64,000 nt of DNA from Camellia lanceoleosa (GCA_025200525.1 CM045759.1:1736001-1800000), one strand, 5' to 3'; shown: positions 48,014 through 60,052, counted from the first letter of the stretch. Numbers and translations: made by a program. The notes: generated by a model not told the origin, from the sequence alone.

Positions 48014-50351
48014 ATTATAATATAAATACTTGCGAGCAAAGTTTCAACCAACCATTGCTGTTGTTGTTGTAATGGTAATAATAGCGGTGATGGGATTGTG
48101 GGGGTGTAACGGGTGTAAAAAAAAGATTGTTTTTGTTTTTGTTTTTTTTTTTCTTCTGTTTTTACATAATTTATAAAAATTCACTATACATATATTTTTA
48201 TTTTAGAATCATGTTTTTTTGGAGTTTAAATGATTTTTAAAAGGTTTAGTATAATTTTTTAAACATTATTCAATAGTATATGTATTAAAATTTTGAAGAG
48301 AGTTTTGATTACTGTAACATTTTTATTTTGTAATATTTTTTATATTTTGTAACATTATTCAATAATATTGGTACTTCATTTCTAGTCCCTCACTCTGCCC
48401 TTGTGAGAAGGTACAAGGCAAAAAAAAAAAAAAGAGTATGAAGCTGAAAGTTTACTGTGAATATCATACATGTTACTTCAAATTATTCATATCTTCAAAT
48501 TAACATAATCACACAACATCCAACTTACAAGTTACAATTACATATAAAAATTATATTCAAATCTAAATATTTAATGTCGACCAAATAAATAAAAAATAGT
48601 TAAAATTGAAAGAAAAAAATATATAGAAGATCCTACTATTGTTGCATAACGGTAGAAAAGGTAGTAATGATATTATAACAACTTATATATGATGGCAGTG
48701 GTTGTTATTCTGTAAATTTAATACATTGTTATAGTGACTGTAACAAGTAACGGTGACGACATGTACAATTACCTAGTGGCATGACTTGAGGGTTGCAATT
48801 AGTGGCATGACTTGAGGGTTGCAATGAGGGGTGGATGCAACTAGGGACAATACAGTACGGTCCCTCCCTTAATAAATATACATTAGGAACTTCATGAATG
48901 AATATTTTAGTTTTCACGCTTTATTGTCAGAAACTTTGTGATTAGTGATGAATGTTTAAGTTTTGTAATATTTTGTTGTTGTTTATCATGGACCGAAAAA
49001 TGAAATTCATTTGTTGTTGTACTCCTTTACTTATCTATAACTTGCCTTTTTTAAGAGTTCGAAATCCCCATCCAAGCTTATCCAATTTGGATTTGACTTC
49101 ATTTCTAACCCCATAACAAAAATTTTATTTGGATGAAAAAATATTCAAGATTGTGATTAATGTGTACCCTTGTGTGAAATTTCTCACTTGCGACTCATTT
49201 TGAAAGTCTTTCCTAAAAGTTGGCATTATAGGAATATCTGTCAATAAATAAGTTGGAACATGGTCAACTGAAAGGCCACCAAACATTTCAATTTTAGTTG
49301 GTAAATTTCTAAACTTTCAAATAAGTGGTGATTGGTTTGACTTACGTAACACCAAATTTTTACATAGTTAATTTTTATTTATTTATTTTTTTGAACTACA
49401 TTTATAGTTAATTTTGGGTTGCTTCATTTATCGGCAAATTGAGATTGAAATACAAAAACAGATAGAGATATTTGTAAACAAGCCAGCCGGAACACTCCGC
49501 CACTCACTTTGATATTGTTTGGTTTGATTTTTAAAACATGATTTCACTCAAAAATTTGAAAATTCTGTTTGGTTAATTAGATTTAAAAATACAATTTAAA
49601 ACTCAATTTTTTCCTCCTTTCTCTTTCTCTTTCTCTTTCTCTTTTCTCCTCTCTCATCTCTCAATCTTTCACATTTTACAATCAAATTTTTTCTCATGAC
49701 TATCTATTCAATTAAAAAAAAAAAAATTTGCAAATCATCCAAAAATTATTTTCAAGACTCTTTTCAACAATTTATCTTTCAAAATATAACTCAAAACTTA
49801 GAATTCATTAAAAAAATTAAATCAAAGCTTTCTCAATTTTTGCTTTGTCATGAAGGTTAACCAACCTTTGTAATCATTTCAACTTGAATAATTTTACAGT
49901 AGTAACACATCTCCTAAAACTAGAGCTCTAAATAGAGTTCCATAAACTAAGCAATGAAGAAAAAAAATATAAAAAATCAAAAAAAAAAAAACAAGACAAA
50001 AAAATCACTATCATTATGGGACTCATACATTAAAATTCCTTTAGAACTCTATATTAGAATTCTCAAATATTATGGGACTCATACATTAAAATTCCTTTAT
50101 TTATAATTGATTAAAAAAAAAAATGTATCTGCCCGAACCAGAGCCTAATTTTTGCCTGAAATTTTTCCCAAGCCCATGCCCAAGTTTAACTCAAAAATTT
50201 TTTTTTTTGTTAGACTCGGGTTGTTCAAATTTAAACACAAAAAAAATATTTTTAGTTATCCTAAACTAATGTGTTGCATTTTTTAAAACAAAAAAGAAAA
50301 AAATATCTAAATAATGAAAAAATTAGTTTGAGTTGGGCAAGATAATTCTAA
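48014..50351. other. AT-rich sequence, no gene seen
   Basis: Contains a GTT/GTA-rich run (48055-48090), an imperfect duplicate 'GTGGCATGACTTGAGGGTTG' (48775 and 48801), A- and T-runs, a CTTT-rich tract (49618-49645) and a repeated phrase 'TATGGGACTCATACATTAAA' (50016 and 50071). A 'TGTTTGGTTTGATTTTTAAA' phrase near 49507 resembles MITE termini, but no partner end was found. Confidence 0.55.
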
Positions 50352-50642
50352 GATGAAAACAATAGTAGAAGAGGCACATCAGAGTCGGTTCAATTCTGGC
50401 ATAAATTTGCTAGGTAATTGAGGGTACACTTGTGTAATTTTTTTTTTTTTTGTCTTCTTAATGGATAATTTTGTAGCTTTGGTCCATAATTTTTTTTTTT
50501 TTTTTATCACAATTGAAAACGCTCCAATTGTGATTTTTTTCACGTTAAATCGTTGTGTCGATTTGCCTTTAATTGTTTGATTATGACTGTTATTCATTGT
50601 TTAAAATTGAAACACAATCACAAATCAATATCTCGAAAATTT
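50352..50642 (+). repeat. 0.27 kb repeat, second copy
   Basis: Second copy of 47385-47655, with longer T runs. It ends just where TAT-like LTR sequence begins. Confidence 0.8.
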
Positions 50643-51394
50643 TAATTTTTTCAATAACTTATAAAATATTTGTGTACCCAAATTAGGTTGAGCTAAGTGG
50701 AAGTGGATTTGAAGTTTGGATTGAGCTACATCTTGGAGTTAGCTTGGTTTTGGGCTAAACAGAGGCTAGGTCGGTCAAAGATAGTTGACTGGACTAGTAA
50801 ATGATCACATATTCTTGGACCTCTACTTCCTAGTGGCGGTCAACATTTTGACCGAGCTACGAGGAAAGGAGGTCAAATGGAACTGAGGAGGAAACTTTGA
50901 CCGAGCTAGGAGGAGAGATGCACAATGTCAGCATGGTGGTGCGCTATGTAAACATTGTGTGGTAATGTGTGTTGCACAGCTAAGATAGTGGCGGACAAAG
51001 TAAAAGTAGTCTGGTTGCACGGCAGAAAGCTGAGCAAAGAGTTGTGTATCTCACTCGTTTGTAGTGAGAAGGGTGTTAAATGATAAACATTATCCTTTAG
51101 GAATGTGATTCCTACGAGAACTCTACAAAGGAGAGTGAGAATCCTACTTGGATTGTGCCATGCGGAATCTACAAAAGCATATGCCAAACCCTAATCTCAG
51201 TTGCAATTATTACTCCTGAATTCACAGAGTTTTTGCTTCCTTAGTCTACTTGCTGACTTAAACATTGGAGGGGTTTCTAGCACACACCTGCTGGCTAACT
51301 TACGTTTGTAATTTTAGGTGTTACAAAAATATTTGGAGGAGTGCAATTTTGATCAATAAGATTATACGAGTGAAGATTATTTCGTGCTCGTACA

Positions 51395-51414
51395 ATTGGT
51401 GTTGTTTATAAGAA
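51395..51414 (+). other. decayed primer-binding site of L
   Basis: ATTGGTGTTGTTTATAAG differs mostly by transitions from the TTGGCGCCGTTTGTGGG-type sequence that I recall downstream of TAT/Athila LTRs. It lies between the LTR end and gag. Confidence 0.5.
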
Positions 51415-51479
51415 GTCTCAGAGAACTTACCTTTTGATCAAGTTTTCCTTCAGTAAGTTCTAATGCAACACAACGAAGA

Positions 51480-52366
51480 TCTGCCTCAATCCGCCATTGA
51501 TGGCCAGACACTAGAAGCAAACAGGAGGCGTAATGACTTGCCTCTTGCTCTGCCCATGGCAAACTTAGACCCTCAACGACAGAATCCTCATAAGGGCGCG
51601 TAAGAAAAGCGGGGTTTGAGCACTCGCCACTCCCTAAGCCCAGATGGACAAAGGTGACCAACAAACACCCAGGTTCTGGAGGATCGTGTGAGGGAGCATG
51701 ACAAGTTGATAAGGAAGATAACGGCAAACATGGAGACTTTGAAGCCCCAAGTGATAGGTATAAGCGTGGTAGGCATGGAGATGGTGAACGCGATCTTGTT
51801 GTTTTGAAGATCAAGATGGACACGCCACACCCATACATTCTGAGAGTAGAAGCCTCAAGACTGGCGACATCTATTCAAGGACTTCTAGAACTCGTTACTC
51901 CAGGTCTGAGAAAACGAGATTTGAAAGATCATATATGAAGGGAAGCAGTTATCAGCCCTCGCACACTCATCTAACATCTTCGTGATACACTAAGTTGCCT
52001 AGATTGGAAGATCTGCGGACTATTTTGGAAGAAAGGGCATGAAAAAGAGAAGTGGCCCAGGTTCTGGACCCCCAAAGGGTATCCGCTTTGCAGCGATTGG
52101 CTCATAGGACGCATGGTAGCATCGAGGTTGCAATGCCAATACCACACCTTGATTATGAGCCAACAGATAGATCACTAGCAAGATTGTAGAGTTTGCCGTT
52201 TGTTTCAACTATAGAGAACGCACATTTACCTTTAGGCTTTAACCAGCCAAAGTTCACGACTTACAATGAGAAGTCAGATCCTTACATGCACCTTAGCCAG
52301 TTTCAACAAGTAATGGCTATACACATGTGAAATGATGCCTTGATGTGCATCTTGTTTCCGTCAAGC
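51480..52366 (+). pseudogene. L gag remnant
   Basis: No long frame survives, but from about 52200 the plus strand reads 'TIENAHLPLGFNQPKF', 'YNEKSDPYMHLSQFQQVM' and, after a stop, 'NDALMCILFPSSL'. This is the conserved capsid start of TAT/Athila-type gag (pattern: P-x-GF...P...Y-x-G-x-x-DP-x-x-H...C-x-x-FP). Upstream charged sequence fits the gag N-terminal part. It breaks off at 52366, where LTR sequence starts. Confidence 0.7.
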
Positions 52367-52722
52367 CTTAAATCAGGCCTATCCTTTTGTACACTTGGAT
52401 TTTAGCTATGAGGCCACCACCATTGGAAAGTGGACTTCTGGGCTTCATTTTATACTCAAGAATCTCTTAAAGCTGAGTCCAGATGAGAAAGATATGATTG
52501 GTCGAAGTTGGGCATCAATCCGATTAGGACCGAAACTGAGCAGTCTTCACTAAAATAAGGATATCTTTTTTCACACTTGGAATTTTGATATGAGTCTTCC
52601 ATCATTGGAAAGAAGACTTCCGGGGCTTCAATTTAGACTCAAGAATGACCTGCAAAAGAGTCCGAATGAAGGAGATATGCTTAATTGAAGTTGGGGCCAG
52701 AAACTAGTTTTTGCTATCCAGC

Positions 52723-52815
52723 CACTAGTGAGGCTTGACGGCCATGTGTCGTCCAAGGGTGACTCTTGTCGTCCACCAAGGGTGGCCATCGGCCACCACC
52801 GGTGGCCGATCGGCC
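52723..52815. repeat. GGCC/CCGG palindrome cluster in the TAT-family LTR
   Basis: Words include CACTAGTG (52723), CCACCAAGGGTGG (52773), CCACCGGTGG (52796) and GGCCGATCGGCC (52804-52815). CCACCAAGGGTGG and CCACCACCGGTGG start 20 bases apart. The cluster lies about 110-200 bases upstream of the TATA box. Confidence 0.75.
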
Positions 52816-54412
52816 ATGGGTGCAAAAATCAGATATTTTGTGCAGATCTTTAACTCTAGCTATTTCACACTGCTCTAACTGTCTCTAATTTAGATATTTT
52901 CGACTTGAGCTCTTGTATTTCTATATATAGAGGTCATTCTCTATTGTTTTCAAGGTTAGAAATTTTGTAAGCCTCTCTCTCTACAATCCTCTCTGTCTAC
53001 AATTCTCTCTCTCCAGATTTCTCTCTCTCTGTTGCCCTTTTGTGCCTACAAGTAGAGATACACTTCTAGTTTGCCTATCAATCCTTAACCAAAGTTACTT
53101 ATCTTTGGGCTGAGGTTACTTGGGACCCTCTTTGAGCTCTAGAAGGTGGTCTTGGTTTGATTTGGTGTCTCATTTGTGCCTATTTTGTGCTTTGGCTCCA
53201 AGAGGTATATTACTTACTTTGCTAGCTTGTTTTGCACACTTGCTTTGCCATCTTTTTCTACTGTTTTGAGGCTGGTTTTGACATGTAAAAAGTTCTATTT
53301 TTGAGGCATTAAAGTGTTGGCTTGAGTCCGTTTTGAGTTAGGGGGTTATCTACCATTTTGCTTCTTAGCTTGCTAAGCTTTTTGTGCTATTATTCATTAC
53401 TTTCAAATCAAATTTTTTGGGCCTCTTAACCACTAAATCTTAGAGGTTTTTCAGTGGTAAAAATCAACTTTTGAAGTCCAAAATTGGACAGATAGCCTTC
53501 CCTCCTTGTGTCTTGCTTGCATGCCTAGTTAGCCTTACATGTTAGCATGTTTTTCTAGCTTAACTTAGCTTAAGTCCAACAAGTTTTAGGCTCTGTTTTA
53601 GCCTGTTTTGGCTTTGTTTTGGGCTGGTTAATTCAGTTGAGGCTTGTATTGCATAGTTGTAGTGTTATTTCCTTCATTAGCTTGATGTTTTAATGCTTTA
53701 ATCATCATTCTTTTGAGTTGAAAGCATGTTTTAGTGCTGTTTTATACTCCATTTCAGCACTGAAATCTCTGCAATCTCCCTCCATTCTTCACTCTTTTGT
53801 TTGCTTTGAAAGTGGTTTCAAACCACTTGTTTGCCTAAGTATGAAGTTGAGGTGTTGCACCTAATGGTTTAATCCCTTAGGGGGTTCATTACCAACAGTG
53901 TAATGCCTCTTTCATGTCCAAAGTAACTTGTGGTTTGTGCCATCTTTCCATTAGAGGATACTCACTTTTGGACATAATCGATTAAAGAATGAATCGGTAA
54001 TGTAAAATGAGTAAACAAAATTGAACAAGTAAAAGATGCAAGATAAGCATCTTACGTGTTGCATTGCATGTGTTCGAATCAGACGTCAATTCGAACACAA
54101 GGAAAATGGAACATTTCATACTCAAAAGTGATGAAATGTGCCACTTTCCTTGGTCACCATCACCCTTGATCATGCATAATAGGGTGGTGGTCTTTTTGAG
54201 TCTTGTTTTGCACTCATTTAACTTGTACAAACTTGGTTCTTTGGCCATCATGCATGAAAATTGCTTGATTGGTGGTTAGAGAGCCAAGACTTATACTCCT
54301 TTGAGCTTGGTTGATGATAATGAGGGTAGCAGTATAGATAACCCTTGAAAATACACTGTTTTGCCTCTATTTGCTCTCTATTGCAGCAAAAAAGAAAGTT
54401 TAGGGCAGCAGT

Positions 54413-54465
54413 GGCCGACCAGCCCTCAACATTAGCCGACAGCCACCATTGGTAGCCGACCGGCC
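54413..54465. repeat. GCCGAC repeat, 20-21 bp register
   Basis: GCCGAC starts at 54414, 54435 and 54455, spaced 21 and 20 bases. A related but less regular set (GCCGAC at 4499 and 4515, GCCGAG at 4537) is in the other copy of this LTR family. Confidence 0.8.
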
Positions 54466-55044
54466 ATCAATGAAAAGTTGCTCAGTGTGATGGAAAAGGG
54501 GAGTAGAAGTGTTCTGGAAGTTGGTAGCTTCTTTGATGTTCAAGTGCGCAAACAGAGTTCTATGGCAGTGAGCCAGTGGCATTTTCGGGTGGAAACCAAC
54601 CGAGCATGCATATGTCCGTCTCCCCCGAGGCCATTTAGTTACTTTGCTTAGTTGATTAGGGATAGCTAATTTATGCAAGTGTTGTAACTATTTATTTAGC
54701 TTAGATAGTTAATTATTTAATCGCTTTAGTTAGCTTAGAATAGCTACTTAATTCAAGTGTTGCAATTAATTAGTTAGTGTCACTAGTTATTCGTTTTGGT
54801 TTGTAATAAGTAGTTAACTTAATTAGCGTAGCTAGTTAGTTAGCTCATTCATTCGGACCCTCCTTCGCGAGGGCGTAATCTTGTAATAAGTGTGCATGCA
54901 TGCGTGTATGTATGTCTTCCAACCCCACATCTTTCTTCCTTTTATTTAATCGCTTTTGATGGTTAGATTAGGGTTATGTTCTAATTAGCATATCGCATGC
55001 TTGCATCCATTCATTTGTCTTGCATGCACCGAGGCTCGGTGCAT

Positions 55045-55416
55045 CGTTCAAGATGGCTAAGTATTAGAAACTGGTCAGAACGAAGATCAAGAAGTTTGAA
55101 GTGGTCAGGATGGAACAAATCGACCGAGATGAAAATAGCAAGGCAAATAAGTTAGCCGGCTTCGCATCAATATCAGACACTTCTATTTCAAACCCTTTAT
55201 TAATCAACTTCCTCCTAAGGTCAAGTATTGAAGAACCTGAAACGGCAGAGATATTGTGCGCCGAGTTAGGTCCTTATTGGATGGACCCCATCATTACTTT
55301 CTTGAAAGACCGGATTCTACTAGACGACAAGGAGGAGAACAAAATTCGGGCGAAGTCACAACGTTTTTAGCTTTTTCCATCTCTAGCGTTGTATAAAAAG
55401 TCTTTCTCTGGGCCTA
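55045..55416 (+). pseudogene. L pol: end of RNase H and start of integrase
   Basis: An open stretch at 55101-55370 reads 'RMEQIDRDENSKANKLAGFAS', the end of RNase H, where the usual Asp in ENxxADALA is Asn. Then comes 'PYWMDPIITFLKDRILLDD', the linker and integrase-start motif typical of TAT/Athila elements. After a stop, 'LYKKSFSGP' follows, and the frame is cut at 55416 by LTR H. Everything upstream in pol is missing. A single TAG near 55068 interrupts the first part. Confidence 0.8.
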
Positions 55417-56318
55417 TGACAACCCCATCACGTATTATGCTTAAAAGCTTAGTGTAAATTTGAATGCTAATTATGTGTTTTATATGATTTTTGGACTCAT
55501 ATCTGTTAGCTGTAGGAATATATGTTGTGATTTCTGTGATAATCTGAAATTAAAGGCCATAATAGCGTTACAACCAGAAATTGATTAATTTATTGTGAAT
55601 TGCATAATTTTTAGAGCCTACTAAGAAATTTGATTAAAATTTGATTCAGAACAAATTAATTAGATTAAATCAATTAAATTAAGTCTTAGATTAATTAACT
55701 TAAGCTTTAATTAATTAGCTTGAGCCTTGATTAGTTAATTAAGCTAATTAGGCCTATAAATATATGATGAATGTGATTAGGCTCATATCTTACACTGAAA
55801 ATTCTGAAATTATATTCTAAAGAGAGAGTGAGAGCAATTTAGAGAGAGAGAAAGAGAGAGAAGGCTTAAACTTGGAGATTTGGGCTAGGAGACTTGTGAA
55901 TTGTGAAGTAAAGCTCAAGATTCTTGCTAAATTTAGCTTCATTAAAGACCTTAGGTATGTATTTGAACCGTAATTTGTGAATTTAAGTCATCAATATGTG
56001 TATTCATGAAGATTATGAATTTAGATACAAGAAATGAGCTAAAGATGATGAATTTAGAGTCAATTCATACATGCATGCATAAATTAGTAGAGTTTCATAC
56101 TTTTGAGCATGGTTTATGTCATCCAAGTTTGAATTGAAGATCATATTATACATGCATCCATGAATTATGTTGTTTTGGAACTCAATTGCATGTTTTTAAA
56201 GCTTTAGGAAGGGATTTGAAGTCAATTTGGCCTTGCATGGTGAATTCATATAGTTTTGGGCCTTGGATTTGTAAATTAGTTTTATATCTATGCTTATGGT
56301 GGTATATTTGAAGATAAG
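55417..56318 (+). mobile_element. LTR 'H', first 902 bases, cut by element F
   Basis: Starts TGACAACCCC in plus orientation and resembles the start of E2 (TGTGATAACCC, then 'ATTATGC'). It has TATAAATA at 55755-55762 and a GA-rich leader at 55820-55862. Similarity ends at 56318, exactly where the minus-oriented LTR of F begins. The remainder would lie beyond F, outside the window. The left target duplication would be GCCTA (55412-55416). Confidence 0.75.
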
Positions 56319-57978
56319 TGTCACGACCCAAACCCGGCCCTATGGGTTTAGCACCGTAACTGGCCAGTAATCTGTGATTACCAAAGGCCTGCTTAACAAT
56401 CATACAATATAAACAGAGTTCAGGGCCTGGCGGAAGCCAAAACAATAAATGAATAGTGTCCAATGAGCTGTGATAATCTGTATGCCAAAAATATTTTTCA
56501 TGCATTCAAACAGTTCGGTCTAACGACCATTACAGTCAGTTAGTACAGGGATCCAATCCCTTGACAACAGTACAATACATAAATTTCCTCGGTGTGGTTC
56601 TATGTCCAAATCCTCATTAAGATGCCTTAAACTAGGCCTAAGAATGCTTAGGATGGGATGAGGATGCAAAATTACACTTGGAAGGCATTTTTCAAAAGTT
56701 GCTGGAAATAGGCACCTCGCTCGAGCGAGCCTTCCTTCGCTCGAGCGAGCTTCCAAAATCAAAGGCTTCGCTCGAGCGAACAATCCTTCGCTCGAGCGGA
56801 AAAATACTGGTTGCTCGATTTTTACGCGCGATACCACGCTCGATGCTCGCTCGAGCAAGCTTGCAAAATCAAAGGGCTCGCTCGGCGAGAATCCTTATTT
56901 CGGCGAGGAAGCAAAATCTGGAATTTCAGTTGTCTCCCAAGTTCAAACCAAGCATTCAACCATCCAAAACTCAACCTCCTGGGCCCAAAATCTGGGAAAA
57001 CACTTCAAACTCAATGTACTTCAAGTTTTAAAAGCCAATTTGTACATGCAAGGCCCAAGAGTTGATCAATCAAAGCCATTTTCAAACCCAAATTCAAGAA
57101 CACTTTGAAAACATGAAATGCATGATCTTCAAACCAATTTTCAGCTTTAAATCTTGCTCTAGAGAGCTCGATAGTTTAAAAACAAACTGAAAACATGGAT
57201 TCTTACATAAATATGGGCATGCATGTGACCATTAACCATGAAATCAACCCAAAATGCCTCAATATAAACATGTAACATTCAAGCTTCAATTCAACATTTT
57301 TTGGACCAAATCATGCCTCAACTCTACAATGTAACTATCTCATGCAAGAACTAGCTTAGAGACAACATTAAGAAGGTAAAATCCTTACCTAAGTCTTCAA
57401 TCACAAGTGTAAAGGCTCAATCAAGCAAGAACTCTTCTTATCTTCTTAATTTCCAAGCAAGATCAAGCAAAATGAGATGAAATCTCCCTCAATACTCTCC
57501 TTCTCACTCTAATTCTCTCCTTGGTCGGTTGGGGCTAAGGGAAATGGCTGCTCAAGATGTTTGTTAAGTGTGGTAAGGCTCTAGAAGAATAGTATTAAGC
57601 AAAGCCCACCCAATGGCATAATTGTAATTAAGGCAACTCTTTAATTTGCTCAATTTAATCTAATTTAATCATTCCTAATCAATTTTCAGATAATTATACC
57701 ATAAAATCACAAATATTCTACTGATTATAAAACACTAAACGGTTCTCCGTTCGGCCGCCGATAAGGCCTTCAATTAGCAGTTTAAACATAAAGTACAAAC
57801 AGATAAATCATATAAGTCAACAGATACAATATGCAATATAACAGACAACTTATTCAATTTAAGTTTTGCTTTCAATCGATCTATTCAATACTTCAATTAG
57901 TTCGATAATCAATCATTATCAGTTCAGTTTAGCGATAATCAGTATATAATTCGGCAATCAATAGCGAGGGTCGTTACA
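56319..57978 (-). repeat. 3' LTR of F, 1660 bp
   Basis: Plus-strand ends are TGTCACGACCC and GGGTCGTTACA, so TG...CA. It is shorter than the LTRs of B, E and G: the tandem array between the two conserved boxes is absent. It holds the palindrome cluster and 'CGGTTCTCCGTTCGGCCGCC' near 57738, shared with G. Confidence 0.9.
56718..56915. repeat. CGCTCGAGCG palindrome cluster in the F LTR
   Basis: Doublets 56718/56738 and 56769/56789, each 20 bases apart with perfect words. More decayed copies follow: GCTCGAGCA at about 56847, CGCTCGGCG at about 56880 and TTCGGCG at about 56909. The shortened form lacks the central A. Confidence 0.88.
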
Positions 57979-57998
57979 GTCTTCCCTCCTTATAATGA
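57979..57998 (-). other. polypurine tract of F
   Basis: On the minus strand AAGGAGGGAAGAC precedes the LTR start TGTAACGACCC. Confidence 0.65.
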
Positions 57999-58000
57999 GT

Positions 58001-58468
58001 TTAGTCCTCTAAACTCGAGTTACCTTCATTCTGAAAGAAAGCAGGATCCAATGGAAACAAATTAGGATATCTCCTCATCATATCATCTTCCCTTTCCCAA
58101 GTGGCATACACGCCACCATGATTCTGCCAGTCAACTTTCACTAACGGAATTTCTTTGTTCCTCAGTTTCTTGATCCGTCTGTTTACAATCTGTATAGGCC
58201 GTTCCTCGTAAGTGTAGTCATCACTCAACACTATCCGAGTAGGCTCAATCACATGAAACGGATCTCGAAGATAGTCTCTCAACATCGAAATGTGGAAGAC
58301 ATTATGCATATGCTCCATTTCAGGAGGAAGCGCAACTTGATACGCCACCGGATTGATTTTCTCAATAATTTCATATGGTCCGACATACCTCGGCGCTAAC
58401 TTGCCTTTGACTCCAAAACGAGTCTGGCCTTTCATTGGTGTCACTTTCACAAAAACGTGATCACCCAC
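58001..58468 (-). pseudogene. F pol C terminus: integrase end and chromodomain
   Basis: An open stretch of 155 codons: 'GDHVFVKVTPMKGQTRFG', 'GKLAPRYVGPYEIIEK', 'HNVFHISMLRDYLRDPFHV' and chromodomain-like 'VKVDWQNHGGVYATWERE', ending after 'NSSLED'. It is very close to the same part of B. It is intact in itself but lies downstream of broken integrase. Confidence 0.9.
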
Positions 58469-59317
58469 TTCATATTCTCTATCCCGTCTTCTGACATCCG
58501 CATAACTTTTCTGTCTACTTTGTGCAGTTTTCAGTCTCTATTTGTATCAATTTCACTTTCTCGATCGTTTCATATACAATCTCGGGCCCAACAGCGGCCC
58601 ATCTCCAACTCTTGGCCCGGATTGGAGATCTACACTTTCTGCCATACAAGGCCTCGAAAGCGCCATACCAATACTCGAATGGTAGGCTGTTGTTGTGGCG
58701 AATTGACCAATGGCAAATGACTTTCCCAATTTCCACGGAAATCAAGGACACACATTCTCAATAGATCCTCCAAAGTCTGAATGGTCCTTTCGGCCATCTG
58801 TCTACGAGGATGATAGGCACTACTACCTCAATTCGATTGCAATCACGGTCTGTAGGCTCTGCCGAAACCTCGATGTAAACTTGAATCCTGTCGAAACAAT
58901 AGATCTGAGCACTCCATGCGATCTCACAATCTCATCAATATAGATAATGACCAATTTATGCGCATTATAAATTGTCTTGGGTAGGAAATGTCTTGATTTA
59001 GTCGTCTATCAACAATAACCCAAATTGAATCCATACCTTTCCTGGAGCGAGGCAATCCAACGATAAAATCCATCGTGATATGCTCCCATTTCCACTCGGG
59101 TATGGATAAGGGTTGCAGTAAGCCCGCGGGTCGATGATGTTCCGCTTTGACTTGTTGGCAATGAAGACATTTGGATACAAAATCGGCAATTTCTTTCTTC
59201 ATTCCCGGCCACCAGAAATTCTGTTTCAGATCTTGGTACATTTTCGTATTCCCCGGGTGAATAGACAATTTGGAATTGTGGCCTTCTTGCAGAATTCTTC
59301 CTTCGATTCAACTGTCA
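58469..59317 (-). pseudogene. F integrase, broken
   Basis: Pieces in different frames: zinc-binding region with '[20 protein letters not shown]' and '[18 protein letters not shown]' (59268-59130), core with 'TMDFIVGLPRS' (first Asp), and later 'EALYGRKCRSPI' (near 58650). Several one- or two-base losses shift the frame at about 59010, 58870, 58800 and 58620. The region that should hold the second Asp and the Glu (about 58960-58780) is scrambled. Not functional. Confidence 0.85.
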
Positions 59318-60052
59318 TTACAGTCTTTCTTGAAATTTCAATACATTATTCTCAAATTTGTAACCCGGTCTCGGTTTAGACTTTCTTTCTTCGATGATCT
59401 TTTTCAGAAAATCATCCAGTTGTTGTTTCTCTTTGACCTCCTCAATCAAGGCTGGTTGGGCAGAAATAGCAGCTATGGTTCCACCTTGCTCTCTCAAAAC
59501 AATCTCAATTTCAGATCTTTCAAGATCATAAAGCAGTTCTTTCTGCCCGGTGAGCAAACAAGCTAAGTTAGCAATTGACTTTCGGCTCAATGCATCGGCA
59601 ACGGTATTGGCTTTTCCCGGATGATACAAAATTTGCAAATCATAATCTTTAATCAATTCCAGCCATCTGCGCTGTCTCATATTCAATTCTTTCTGAGTGA
59701 AGAAATATTTCAAACTCTTGTGGTCAGTATATACTTCACATGTTGCCCCATACAAATAGTGACGCCAAATTTTTAAGGCAAATACCACTGCAGCAAGTTC
59801 CAAATCATGTGTTGGGTAGTTCTTTTCATGTGGTCTCAACTGTCGGGAGGCATAAGCAATAACTCTCCCATTCTGCATCAAAACACATCCCAAACCTTTA
59901 TGAGAAGCATCACTAAATACAGTGTAACCATCCGTACCTGAAGGTAAGGTCAGAATCGGTGCAGTCACAAGTCGGGTTTTCAATTCTTGAAATGCCGATT
60001 CCCTTTGGTCAGTCCAGTCAAATGATGTCCCCTTCTGAGTCAATTGAGTCAA
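59318..60052 (-). pseudogene. F pol: RT end and RNase H, open for 244 codons
   Basis: Begins '[16 protein letters not shown]' at the RT end. RNase H has '[11 protein letters not shown]', '[14 protein letters not shown]', '[12 protein letters not shown]' and 'ADALSRK', so all four acidic positions are present. It then runs into the linker before integrase and is cut by a frameshift near 59318. It is very similar to the RNase H of B. Confidence 0.9.

Larger units (their letters stand above)
52367..55047 (+). repeat. TAT-family LTR copy, truncated at both ends
   Basis: Same family as 1-5888. U3 carries two diverged copies of the shared U3 block (52376-52520 and 52555-52700) and a palindromic GC cluster (52723-52815). 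TATATATA at 52922-52929, then a CT-rich leader and a long R-U5. A second GC cluster lies at 54413-54465. It stops at about 55047 ('GGCTCGGTGCATCG'), whereas the copy at 1-5888 continues for another 650 bases. Confidence 0.7.
50643..55416 (+). mobile_element. TAT-like Ty3/gypsy element 'L', broken
   Basis: Plus-strand order: LTR 3' portion with 'ACTTAAACATTGGAGGGG' near its end (51257-51274), primer-site-like sequence (51395), decayed gag (51480-52366), an intervening LTR of another copy (52367-55047), then RNase H and integrase start (55045-55416). Protease, RT and most of RNase H are missing. The gag and pol motifs fit the TAT/Athila-type branch of plant Ty3/gypsy elements rather than chromoviruses. 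Confidence 0.65.

Noticed and set aside
51377..51838. 153-codon minus-strand frame
   Set aside because: Antisense to the decayed TAT-like gag; no motif of its own.
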